Shown: piece after piece, positions 1-6,555 of the stretch
How positions within the stretch are numbered: position 1 is the stretch's first letter
How the letters are laid out: each line of letters opens with the position of its first letter
Assembly: GCA_002366595.1 (NCBI GenBank)
Contig: DFBK01000034.1
Span: 1-14,982 of the forward strand
Source of the DNA: Anaerolineales bacterium UBA3082
Lineage (GTDB): Bacteria; Chloroflexota; Anaerolineae; UBA7937
Direction: 5' to 3'
DNA length: 14,982 bases
Notes under the pieces: model-generated
Databases searched by the model: none
The model's input: only the letters and a program-made list of their open reading frames with translations
What the model was told of the DNA's origin: nothing
Program-made: the position numbers and the translations under genes

Positions 1-219
1 GAGGGTTTGAGATCCCAGATGTGCGCCCTCTACCCGAGCGTCGCATACGGCGGCAGCGGCTAGGACAGCGGTTAAATGCTGGGCCGCCAGCCCGGGGTTC
101 TTCCTCCTCACCCGGATATTTACCATCTTTAACGGCTTGCCGGTGACCGCAGCCAAAGTGAGGGAGGTGCGGAGTATCTGCCCTCCCCCCTCCCCATAAG
201 AGCCATCGATGGTGATCAT
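1..219 (-). CDS. rtcA: RNA 3'-terminal phosphate cyclase, N-terminal part (runs off the left edge)
   Basis: The frame opens with ATG at 219-217 and stays open for 73 codons to the window edge, so only the N-terminus is seen. The protein begins MITIDGSYGEGGGQILRTSL, the signature start of RtcA-type cyclases (a glycine-rich GEGGGQ loop followed by R-T-S-L), and continues with a conserved NPGLAAQHL-type segment at residues 41-49. Family role: ATP-dependent conversion of an RNA 3'-phosphate to a 2',3'-cyclic phosphate through an RtcA-AMP intermediate; the catalytic histidine lies in the missing C-terminal part. A weak purine-rich stretch (GAAGAG) precedes the ATG. The gene lies 74 bases downstream of isopentenyl phosphate kinase on the same strand and could be read through from that operon. 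No rtcB or rtcR is in view. Family recognition is strong; the role in this organism is inferred. Confidence 0.9.
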   Translation of the reverse strand, partial: MITIDGSYGEGGGQILRTSLTLAAVTGKPLKMVNIRVRRKNPGLAAQHLTAVLAAAAVCDARVEGAHLGSQTL

Positions 220-293
220 TAACTACTCTTCAAGCCATGGCCTGTGCTTTTAAGAGACCAAAGATGCTCCTGGGGCATCGAACCCCGCTTTAT

Positions 294-1097
294 TTACGCC
301 CGAAGAACGGTTCCTAGACGCGCTCTGGGATGAAGAAGCACCCGCTTGATGAAGCCCTCCTCCTTTCCAGAGATGAAGCGCACTTCCAGAGAGGGCTGTC
401 TTTCCACAATTCGACACATAATACGCACTTTGCCTAACATGCCTCCGGTCACATCGACCGTAGGCGAACCGGCCAACACGCCCTCCAGTTGGGGCAGGTC
501 GGCAGGGGAGATCCGCTCTAGCAAGCGAGCCTCGGGGTCCACCTCTGGGTCGCCAGCATAGACCCCCTCCACCTCCCCAGCCAGGATTATCCGCTGGGGC
601 AAGAGATGCGATGAGAGGTAGGCGAATATCTCCTCCGTCGATATGATGGCGCTCCCTTGTTCCTCGTCGAAGGCCACATCACCATAGACCAAAGGAACGA
701 GCCCCTGAGCGAGAGCCTCCCCGATAGGTTCGATCTCCAGGTGGATCAACTCCCCACCCCGACATCGAGCGGACGCGGAAGGCTGGAAGGATATGACAGG
801 TACCCCCGTCCCTAAGAAGATATCGGTCACCAGCCGGTTGAGGCGCGCGGCAACCGCCCCTGTCTCGGCGAACCCCCACCACTCCTCTTTCAACCCTTTA
901 TGGACACCGTACTTCCGGGCGGGATAGTGGCCGAATGAACCGCTGCCGTGTCCCAGAAGGAGTCGAAAAGCCCCCTCTCCAAGCGCCTCCTTGACCTCTC
1001 GGGCCGCCCGCTCGATCACCTCCCGGCGAGCCGTCTCCCGCACCGATTTCTCCGTGATGAGAGAACCGCCCAGTTTCAGAAAGATGAGTTCCCCCAA
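294..1097 (-). CDS. ipk: Isopentenyl phosphate kinase
   Basis: 267 residues of the amino-acid-kinase fold. It phosphorylates isopentenyl phosphate to isopentenyl diphosphate with ATP, the last step of the alternative mevalonate route. Visible motifs: FLKLGGSLIT at residues 6-15 (N-terminal phosphate-binding loop), GHGSGSFGH at 49-57 whose final His57 matches the catalytic histidine that separates IPKs from other amino-acid kinases, YGDVAFD at 138-144, and DVTGGMLGKV at 215-224 near the nucleotide site. The start is TTG (1097-1095): an AGGGAGGT ribosome site overlaps the TAG stop of the upstream decarboxylase 4 bases before it, and the first beta-strand begins only five residues later, so no longer start is expected. 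It is the fourth gene of the mevalonate operon, 9 bases after the decarboxylase. Identification is firm from the motifs; the physiological substrate is inferred from family and context. Confidence 0.95.
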   Translation of the reverse strand: MGELIFLKLGGSLITEKSVRETARREVIERAAREVKEALGEGAFRLLLGHGSGSFGHYPARKYGVHKGLKEEWWGFAETGAVAARLNRLVTDIFLGTGVPVISFQPSASARCRGGELIHLEIEPIGEALAQGLVPLVYGDVAFDEEQGSAIISTEEIFAYLSSHLLPQRIILAGEVEGVYAGDPEVDPEARLLERISPADLPQLEGVLAGSPTVDVTGGMLGKVRIMCRIVERQPSLEVRFISGKEEGFIKRVLLHPRARLGTVLRA

Positions 1098-1106
1098 GAT
1101 ACCTCC

Positions 1107-2087
1107 CTAGAAGAGGTGCTCCTCGATGAGCCTAGCCCCCTGGCCAGGCCGGCATACTATGACTTGCTTTACCCCTTCCACCTCCCCCAGCGCCCTCTCT
1201 ATCTCTCCCACATAAGGGGGTAAAGTCAAGAGATGGACATTTGGGCCCGCGTCGATGGTGAAGTAGACAGAACGTCCCTCCTCCCTCCAGTTGCGAACCT
1301 CTTTCATGACCCTCACCGTGGCCGGTGTCCAGTAGAGAAGGCTAGGCTGCGAGGTCATCATGATGGCGTGCAAGGAGAGGGTCTCCCTCTCGGCCACGGA
1401 ACCCAGACTCTCGAAATCACGAATCAGAATGGCTTCCCTCACCCGGTCTAAGTCCTCCCTCACCTGGGAGAGCCTAGCCGAATATAGGGGACTACTCTGG
1501 GCCAACTTGTGGCCTTCGGAAGAGGCTACCTCTTTGGCCTCCGTGGAGACCAGGGCGATGCAATCGCAGATCTCCCAATGCTCCGGAGGGGCGATCTGTG
1601 AAGCGAAGGAATCCTCATGTTTGGCCCCCGCCACCCACTCCACATATCCTCCCCATATGGAGCGGGTTGCTGAGCCTGAGCCCAAGCGCGCCAAAAGAGA
1701 AAGTTCCCTATCCTCTAACTCCATCTCTAAAGCCGCAGCGGCGGCCAAAGTGAGGGCGGCGAAGCCAGAGGCTGAAGAGGCCAGCCCCACCCCGGTGGGA
1801 AAATCGTTAACTGAGACCACCTGGGCTTTGAGAGGCTTCCCCGCTAGGGTACGCAGGCGATCGAGATGGGCCACGATCCGGGCCTTGGCAGCCGGAGATG
1901 GCTCCTCCCCATCAACCTCGATCTCGTCTTCCGCCAGCGCAGGAGAGAACTCCACGGTGGTCACCGTGCGTAGCCTATCCAGGGTCATGGATATGCTGCC
2001 GTTCATCGGCAGCCGTAAATCGTCGTTTAAGTTCCCCCAATATTTGATGAAAGCGATGTTCGCCCTGGCGACAGCAGTCCCCTTCAT
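1107..2087 (-). CDS. mvaD: GHMP-family mevalonate (di)phosphate decarboxylase, probably phosphomevalonate decarboxylase
   Basis: 326 residues. The family catalyses ATP-driven decarboxylation: diphosphomevalonate to IPP in the classical pathway, or mevalonate 5-phosphate to isopentenyl phosphate in the alternative one. Motifs seen: NIAFIKYWGN at 10-19, the GHMP phosphate loop FPTGVGLASSASGFAALT at 96-113, GSGSATRSIWGGYVEW at 136-151 (Arg142 matches the substrate-binding arginine), and FTIDAGPNVHL at 276-286 with the catalytic aspartate Asp279. The residue after YWG is Asn19; in well-studied diphosphomevalonate decarboxylases it is Lys, near the substrate diphosphate (recalled, not checked). 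With isopentenyl phosphate kinase directly downstream and no phosphomevalonate kinase in the operon, I infer the monophosphate substrate. The ATG overlaps the TGA of the bicupin gene (ATGA), behind a very strong G-rich ribosome site. Family certain; substrate likely but unproven. Confidence 0.92.
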   Translation of the reverse strand: MKGTAVARANIAFIKYWGNLNDDLRLPMNGSISMTLDRLRTVTTVEFSPALAEDEIEVDGEEPSPAAKARIVAHLDRLRTLAGKPLKAQVVSVNDFPTGVGLASSASGFAALTLAAAAALEMELEDRELSLLARLGSGSATRSIWGGYVEWVAGAKHEDSFASQIAPPEHWEICDCIALVSTEAKEVASSEGHKLAQSSPLYSARLSQVREDLDRVREAILIRDFESLGSVAERETLSLHAIMMTSQPSLLYWTPATVRVMKEVRNWREEGRSVYFTIDAGPNVHLLTLPPYVGEIERALGEVEGVKQVIVCRPGQGARLIEEHLF

Positions 2088-2761
2088 CCCCCTCCCCCAC
2101 CAGTCCGAGGCTTGCGCGAAAGAAGCAGAGCCACCGCGCGTTCCTCAGCCAGTAATCTATGAGAGAGGCCCTTGGGCATCCTGGCTATCTCCCCGCACTT
2201 GATCTTCGCCCGCCCCTCGTCGGTCTCCAACTCCACTTCCCCCTCCAGAAGGAAAAGAAGGAAAGTTTGGGGGTTCCGTCCCCCATCTGATCTCCCTTGG
2301 TAGACCACCGCCTTAGCCACGAAACCATCTACTGAGGCCAAGTCCAGGGGTGAAAAGGGAGCCAAACCTTCCGCCGCTTCCTTAACGCTCACTTTATCCA
2401 GCGTACCCTGGCCTCGGAGGACGAAGAGCCTCCTTTTGCCATCTTGCCGATCGGAGAAGAGCCTCCGCTCGAAAAGGAGGACCACAGACCGGATAGAAGA
2501 GGTCGAGCGATGGGTCACCCCCTTGGGCACTACGGCCAACTCCCCAGCGCGGAGGGTATGATTACCCCATTCGCTCTCTAACGAGATCTCCCCTTCGTAG
2601 ACAAAGAAGAGTTCATCCTCGTCGATATGCTTGTGCCAGGCTATACCCCCCTTACAGAGAAAGAGCCGGGCCGCAAACTCCTCCACCTGGGCTAACTCCA
2701 CGAGCATATACGGCTCCGTCAGTTTCTCGGCCACGGCGGTTAGGTCCACTTTCTGGATCAT
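2084..2761 (-). CDS. Bicupin protein embedded in the mevalonate operon, function unknown
   Basis: 225 residues forming two tandem cupin (beta-barrel) domains. Domain 1 (about 15-100) has a complete metal-binding set: His43-x-His45, Glu50 and Gly57 in cupin motif 1, then PKGVTH at 79-84 with His84 in motif 2. Domain 2 (about 145-215) keeps the fold spacing and PKGLSH at 196-201 but has lost the HxH and Glu, so it probably binds no metal. No signal peptide or membrane segment is seen. The gene overlaps mevalonate kinase upstream and the decarboxylase downstream by 4 bases each, so the three are very likely translationally coupled. GAGGTG lies 7 bases before the ATG. The C-terminal run of five glycines is encoded by the ribosome site of the next gene. 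Cupins of this type may be enzymes, isomerases or small-molecule sensors; nothing in the sequence decides which. Possible roles are pathway regulation or an accessory step. Confidence 0.85.
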   Translation of the reverse strand: MIQKVDLTAVAEKLTEPYMLVELAQVEEFAARLFLCKGGIAWHKHIDEDELFFVYEGEISLESEWGNHTLRAGELAVVPKGVTHRSTSSIRSVVLLFERRLFSDRQDGKRRLFVLRGQGTLDKVSVKEAAEGLAPFSPLDLASVDGFVAKAVVYQGRSDGGRNPQTFLLFLLEGEVELETDEGRAKIKCGEIARMPKGLSHRLLAEERAVALLLSRKPRTGGGGG

Positions 2762-3693
2762 GATGACACCTCGGTCGCGATCACCCTCTGGGCACCCCCT
2801 CGCTCCCAGGCGGTCGTTACCGCCTCTCGGGTTCTCTCCTCGATCAAGGCGATGACGCTTCCGCCCCGTCCTGCTCCCGAGAGTTTGCCCCCCAGGGCAC
2901 CGGCCTCCCTAGCCACTTTAACCAAACCATCCAGTTGGGGAGAAGAAACCCCTAGGTCTTGAAGAAGAGCCTGGTTTTCGTCCATCAGTGACCCCAATCG
3001 CTCCAGGTTACCCTCTTCCATCTCTTCCTTCGCTCTCTCCGCGATCCGGCCTATCTGGTCGAAAAGGGTTTCATATCTGGAAGGCTCCCTCTCCCATCGG
3101 CGGCGCACCTCCCCTACCACCACCTTGGTGGGGCTTTTTACCCCCGAATCGCCGATGGCCAAGAGGAAAGGTTTCCCCACCTTGAAGATCTGAGGGAACT
3201 CGCCCCTTACAAAGTAGATGGGCCGCTCATAGGAAATCACCGTATTATCGATGCCGCTGGGGGTGCCATGATGGAACTTTTCCGCCTCATAAACCAGAAC
3301 GGAGACCTCCTCAGGGCCCAATTCTCGACCGAAATGCTCGCTTAACCCTCGAACCAAGGCGGTAGAGACCGCCGCCCCGCTCCCCAGGCCACGGGCTATG
3401 GGGATGGTGGAGGTGATGGTGATGACCAGGGGAGGCGGACAACGAACCCCTAGGTACTCAAGGGTACTCTCCACCAGAGAGGCGACCGGCTCCAGAGCCT
3501 CGTCAACCGGCGATTCTCCCAAGGTATGGCTGAGGCCCAGATCCTTCGCTTGAATTAAGACACCATCCACGCCCCTTTCCACGGTCACCCGCGCCCCTAC
3601 CTGGGTCACGGGTACCGCTATGGCCGGTCGGCCATAGACCACGGCATGTTCGCCGAAAAGGATCACCTTACCCGGTGCGAAGGCCACAGCCAT
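2758..3693 (-). CDS. mvk: Mevalonate kinase
   Basis: 311 residues from the ATG at 3693, or 313 from a TTG at 3699. It phosphorylates (R)-mevalonate to mevalonate 5-phosphate with ATP. GHMP-kinase motifs: APGKVILFGEHAVVYG at about 6-21 with the substrate-binding Lys9, PIARGLGSGAAVSTAL at 98-113 (ATP loop), HHGTPSGIDNT at 141-151 with catalytic Asp149, and GGKLSGAGRGG at 268-278 (GHMP motif 3). The full set distinguishes it from phosphomevalonate kinase and galactokinase. It is the first gene of the isoprenoid operon. A promoter at 3704-3732 places the expected transcription start only a few bases before the ATG, and no Shine-Dalgarno sequence is spaced correctly, so the mRNA is probably leaderless. 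Its TGA overlaps the next ATG. Family certain; the exact start (ATG or TTG) is open. Confidence 0.95.
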   Translation of the reverse strand: MAVAFAPGKVILFGEHAVVYGRPAIAVPVTQVGARVTVERGVDGVLIQAKDLGLSHTLGESPVDEALEPVASLVESTLEYLGVRCPPPLVITITSTIPIARGLGSGAAVSTALVRGLSEHFGRELGPEEVSVLVYEAEKFHHGTPSGIDNTVISYERPIYFVRGEFPQIFKVGKPFLLAIGDSGVKSPTKVVVGEVRRRWEREPSRYETLFDQIGRIAERAKEEMEEGNLERLGSLMDENQALLQDLGVSSPQLDGLVKVAREAGALGGKLSGAGRGGSVIALIEERTREAVTTAWERGGAQRVIATEVSS

Positions 3694-3703
3694 CTCCAAA
3701 ATC

Positions 3704-3732
3704 TAGTATATCACAAGGGAGGGGCACTTCAA
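3704..3732 (-). promoter_or_regulatory. Promoter of the mevalonate operon
   Basis: On the minus strand there is a -35 box TTGAAG (3727-3732), a 17-base spacer and a -10 box TATACT (3704-3709), matching the sigma-70 consensus at 4 and 5 of 6 positions. Transcription should start near 3697, within a few bases of the mevalonate kinase TTG/ATG. It lies in the 47-base gap after the Mut7-C gene, so the isoprenoid genes can be expressed independently of that gene. Predicted by eye only. Confidence 0.65.
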
Positions 3733-3740
3733 ATCGGCCC

Positions 3741-4196
3741 TCAGAGCGTTTCCTCTTCCAGCCTCTTGAGCCTTTCCCTCATCCTCTGCCAATGGGTGCC
3801 TCGCCAGTAGATCTTACCGCACTGGGGACAGAGGCTGAACCGCTCCTGCGTCCGGAAGACGTAAGGGGGGACCCGCCCCCAGACCGCTTCCTTGGCTACC
3901 CCTTGCAATGGGCTGTTGCAGACCGAGCAACGGCTGAAAGACCTGTCTAGGTTCAGGTTCAAATCGTGGAGGAGTTGGCGAATCTGCTCCCTGAAGTCGT
4001 CGCTTTCGATGAAGAGGCAATCTACCCCCCTCCGTCTAAGCATCTCCCGGTCGCGGGTGAGGACCATTCGTCCTTGGGCGCGGGCGATGCGCACCAGGTC
4101 GTTATCGTCCAGGGAGGAGAAGTAGAGGGCGTCGTAGCCCAGGATGCGGAGCCACTTGGCCAGCCGGCCCAGCATGGAGTCCACTAGGAACTTCAT
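3741..4196 (-). CDS. Mut7-C RNase domain protein (PIN-like fold plus zinc ribbon)
   Basis: 151 residues. The N-terminal half (1-75) is a PIN-like fold, starting FLVDSMLGRLAKWLRILGYD with the conserved aspartate Asp6, a DDNDL cluster at 30-34 and LTRDREML at 46-53 with Asp49. The C-terminal half carries a zinc ribbon made of Cys90-x2-Cys93 and Cys123-x2-Cys126 and ends in the W-x-G-x-H segment usual for the family (131-135). This is the Mut7-C (formerly DUF82) architecture, named after the C-terminus of the Mut-7 exonuclease and predicted to be an RNase. Substrate and partner are unknown. The ATG sits 6 bases after a TATAAT box with no Shine-Dalgarno site, which fits a leaderless transcript. 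It stands alone between the methylase and the mevalonate operon, both of which seem to have separate promoters. Family assignment is strong; nuclease activity is inferred. Confidence 0.88.
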   Translation of the reverse strand: MKFLVDSMLGRLAKWLRILGYDALYFSSLDDNDLVRIARAQGRMVLTRDREMLRRRGVDCLFIESDDFREQIRQLLHDLNLNLDRSFSRCSVCNSPLQGVAKEAVWGRVPPYVFRTQERFSLCPQCGKIYWRGTHWQRMRERLKRLEEETL

Positions 4197-4202
4197 AACC
4201 TT

Positions 4203-4232
4203 ATTATAACAGGCTTAGGATGAAAAGGTGAA
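4203..4232 (-). promoter_or_regulatory. Promoter of the Mut7-C gene
   Basis: Minus strand: -35 TTCACC (4227-4232), an 18-base spacer and a perfect -10 TATAAT (4203-4208). The hexamer ends 6 bases before the ATG at 4196, so the expected transcription start coincides with the start codon. Confidence 0.6.
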
Positions 4233-4250
4233 AAGGCCCTTCGCGTCGCT

Positions 4251-4273
4251 CCCTGGCCTGCCACGTGCCAGGG
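4251..4273. repeat. Short inverted repeat downstream of the methylase gene
   Basis: A 7-base stem CCCTGGC / GCCAGGG encloses a 9-base loop. It lies inside a GGCAGG-rich patch (4251-4300) between the end of the methylase gene and the Mut7-C promoter. No T-run follows on either strand, so it is not a convincing terminator. The GGCAGG words recall the hairpin at 7446-7467. Confidence 0.4.
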
Positions 4274-4325
4274 CAGGCAGGACAGGTGAGTGGCAGGTTT
4301 TTCAGGGGGGGATATGGAATGGAGG

Positions 4326-4346
4326 CTTTAGCCGGGCCGCCTAAAG
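4326..4346 (-). terminator. Possible terminator hairpin after the methylase gene
   Basis: The inverted repeat CTTTAG / CTAAAG (6-base stem) encloses a 9-base GC-rich loop and lies 7 bases beyond the methylase stop. There is no clear U-tract after it in the reading direction, so intrinsic termination would be weak. It is listed because it is the only structured element right behind the restriction-modification unit. Confidence 0.3.
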
Positions 4347-4352
4347 ACAAGT

Positions 4353-6548
4353 TTAGCTGCTATAGCGGCGTCTTGATTCTCTTAGATATAAGGCCAACTG
4401 TTTGACTTCTAGATTCTGGACCCTAAGGGATGATTCAAACTCGGCGCGGGATTGCTCAGCAACAACGTCTACTACTTGTTTCATCTCTGCTAGACTGGTA
4501 GCGATACTGGCAGGTCTGTTTCGAAAGCCTGGTGATCCGTAGACTTTGGTGAGATACTCGATGCTCTTCGCCATAACTATGGTGAAAACGTCTACTGCGT
4601 TGATCGCCATGCCAGATTCAAGCGTCCTACGTGTCCAATAGACAGCATCGCTTAATATCTGTTCTTCCAGGTTACTTGTCTTGCCTTCATTCCACCCACT
4701 GGGTTGTTTGCGACAGACAAGAATTGCATCATAACGGATGTTCCCACCACTACTGTGAAAACCGCTTTTGCCTTCCGAGCGCACAAGCGGACTGGCAGAA
4801 ATATAGAATCCGGCATCCAACAAGGTCTCAGCAATGCTCTCCCACGCCCACGTCTTATTGTGGTGAAAAGTGAAGATCATCAGACTTTCGTCCTTGAGAA
4901 CCCGATGGCATTCCTTGAACACACGTGTCAGACCTTCTCTAAAGAAGGCAGTTGTCTTCCCTAGGTTATCGCTCTTAACAATCTCTTCGGGGCGGCGGGA
5001 GAGTTCAGGCCGAAACCAAGGGTATACATCTTGCAGTGCCAATCGTAGCCACACATAAAAGAAGTCGGCCAACTCAGAGTACTGCACATTATCAAAATAC
5101 GGTGGGTCCGTAATAACCGCATCTATCACTCCGTCGGGTATGAAAGATAGGTCTTCCGAGTTGCTACACTTGAGCAAAGCAACCTTATCTGCATTTAGCA
5201 GCTTGTCAAAGGTTTCTACTGGTTGCCCTTCGATGGATTCCGCGCCCGTCCGCTTGCTGAATCGCCTCCCCCTGAGGTCAAAGAGCCGCTCATAGGGCTG
5301 TTGGCAATACTCCTTTGCGCGCCGAACTTTCCGAAAGCACTTGACAAAGGTGCCACGCCCATAAACTGTGCCCCACACGTTGTTCTCGGTCGGGCGCTCA
5401 ATAGGATGGTAGGCATGAAACCCGAAGAGAGGTGAGATTTTGTGCCATCGAATTTCGTATTTGCAAAACATAGTGTTCGTCTGCAAACAGTCAGAAAAGG
5501 CGATAAGCATTAGTTCACGGATGTTCTGGTCTGGCAATGCAACGATTTCTTCCAACAGCCTTGATAAGCAAAGTAGCTGTCGCTCATTAAACATCTGCCA
5601 AAAGTACTCATAGCCATGATTGACAGGGCGTGGGTCACTGCGTCCTTCGACTGGGATACGCTGCTCCGGCACAAGCAACTTATACCTACTCCGGACAAAC
5701 TCTTCCTTTGCCCTTTCCCACAGGGCTGTGTCGTAGCTGTCGACTCTCTTAAAGAACCGACCGCACGTCCGGCAGTATCCTTCGAGAGCATGGAGCTCTT
5801 CCCGCAACTTTGTTCCTCTGCGCTGAACCGCATCTATAATCCGTTGCTTCTCCCCACACTCGGGACAGCGGAAAAAGCCTCTCGAAGATACTCCTTGGCG
5901 AGGATCAAAAATCTCCCCACATTCGGGACAGCGGGTTTCAGGGTCGTATCCTTTAGTCTCGACAATCTGAAAGCAATGAGGACAAAAGGAGACGTTGATG
6001 TTATTGCGACGGGAGAGTTCGAAGTTTGGGAATAGTTTCACCTCGGCGCCACATCCACTACACGTCGCAATTTTGACCCAGAAGAAATACATCACCTCGG
6101 CCTCTCGACCACATGGACACCTGGTCTGGTAGTATTGTCTGATGAATTGAGAGGCTTTAGCTTCTAAGTGCTCAAAGGCAGAGTTCAAAGCACCCAGATC
6201 AACAGGCTCGATCTCTTTCTTCGTGACAAACCATGCTACCGGATTAATGTCAACACCAACAACTTTGCAACCTAAGCGAAGCGCTTCCGCAATAGTGGTA
6301 CCGCCGCCCATGAATGGGTCCAACACCATCTTCCCTTGAAGGTCTGCTCCTTCGCAAAACCGACGCCAGACAAGATCTTCAGGACCTTTATGGTCGCTAA
6401 AAGCGGAAAGTGTGATCAGGCGGAAGACGCTACCTAGCCGGCGAGCCCACCACTTGTGCATCCGATAGATGGGCCTTTTCGCATTACCTTCAGCCATCGC
6501 TACACGATTGAGTTGTTCAACTGGTAAAGTTTTTTCGACAAGTTTCAC
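4353..6548 (-). CDS. Zinc-ribbon DNA methylase (DUF1156/COG1743-like), modification subunit
   Basis: 731 residues from a GTG start. It probably transfers a methyl group from S-adenosylmethionine to an exocyclic amino group of DNA (adenine N6 or cytosine N4). Motif I, LDPFMGGGTT, lies at 76-85, followed by the acidic VDINP loop near 99-103. Catalytic motif IV, TDPPY, is at 480-484. Between them lie six paired-cysteine knuckles (C144/C146, C163/C166, C189/C192, C207/C210, C228/C231, C259/C262), enough for about three zinc ribbons. The N-terminal EKTLPVEQLNR and HKWWARR segments are typical of this family. The frame runs 35 codons further upstream, but I chose GTG at 6548-6546: it lies 7 bases after the endonuclease stop, behind a GAGGG ribosome site, and family members begin near this point. 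The codons are more A/T-rich than in neighbouring housekeeping genes. Target sequence unknown. Confidence 0.87.
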   Translation of the reverse strand: MKLVEKTLPVEQLNRVAMAEGNAKRPIYRMHKWWARRLGSVFRLITLSAFSDHKGPEDLVWRRFCEGADLQGKMVLDPFMGGGTTIAEALRLGCKVVGVDINPVAWFVTKKEIEPVDLGALNSAFEHLEAKASQFIRQYYQTRCPCGREAEVMYFFWVKIATCSGCGAEVKLFPNFELSRRNNINVSFCPHCFQIVETKGYDPETRCPECGEIFDPRQGVSSRGFFRCPECGEKQRIIDAVQRRGTKLREELHALEGYCRTCGRFFKRVDSYDTALWERAKEEFVRSRYKLLVPEQRIPVEGRSDPRPVNHGYEYFWQMFNERQLLCLSRLLEEIVALPDQNIRELMLIAFSDCLQTNTMFCKYEIRWHKISPLFGFHAYHPIERPTENNVWGTVYGRGTFVKCFRKVRRAKEYCQQPYERLFDLRGRRFSKRTGAESIEGQPVETFDKLLNADKVALLKCSNSEDLSFIPDGVIDAVITDPPYFDNVQYSELADFFYVWLRLALQDVYPWFRPELSRRPEEIVKSDNLGKTTAFFREGLTRVFKECHRVLKDESLMIFTFHHNKTWAWESIAETLLDAGFYISASPLVRSEGKSGFHSSGGNIRYDAILVCRKQPSGWNEGKTSNLEEQILSDAVYWTRRTLESGMAINAVDVFTIVMAKSIEYLTKVYGSPGFRNRPASIATSLAEMKQVVDVVAEQSRAEFESSLRVQNLEVKQLALYLRESRRRYSS

Positions 6549-6555
6549 GATGCCC

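Noticed and set aside
271..285. Minus-strand GGGG-TTCGATG-CCCC resembling a tRNA T-arm downstream of isopentenyl phosphate kinase.
   Set aside because: The stem has only four pairs, the last loop base is G instead of a pyrimidine, and no acceptor, D or anticodon arms can be assembled around it. It also lacks a U-run that would make it a terminator.
1360..2202. A 280-codon plus-strand open frame opposite the decarboxylase gene.
   Set aside because: It lies antisense to a certain gene, its product is Ser/Ala/Arg-rich without recognisable motifs, and long stop-free antisense frames are expected in GC-rich coding DNA.
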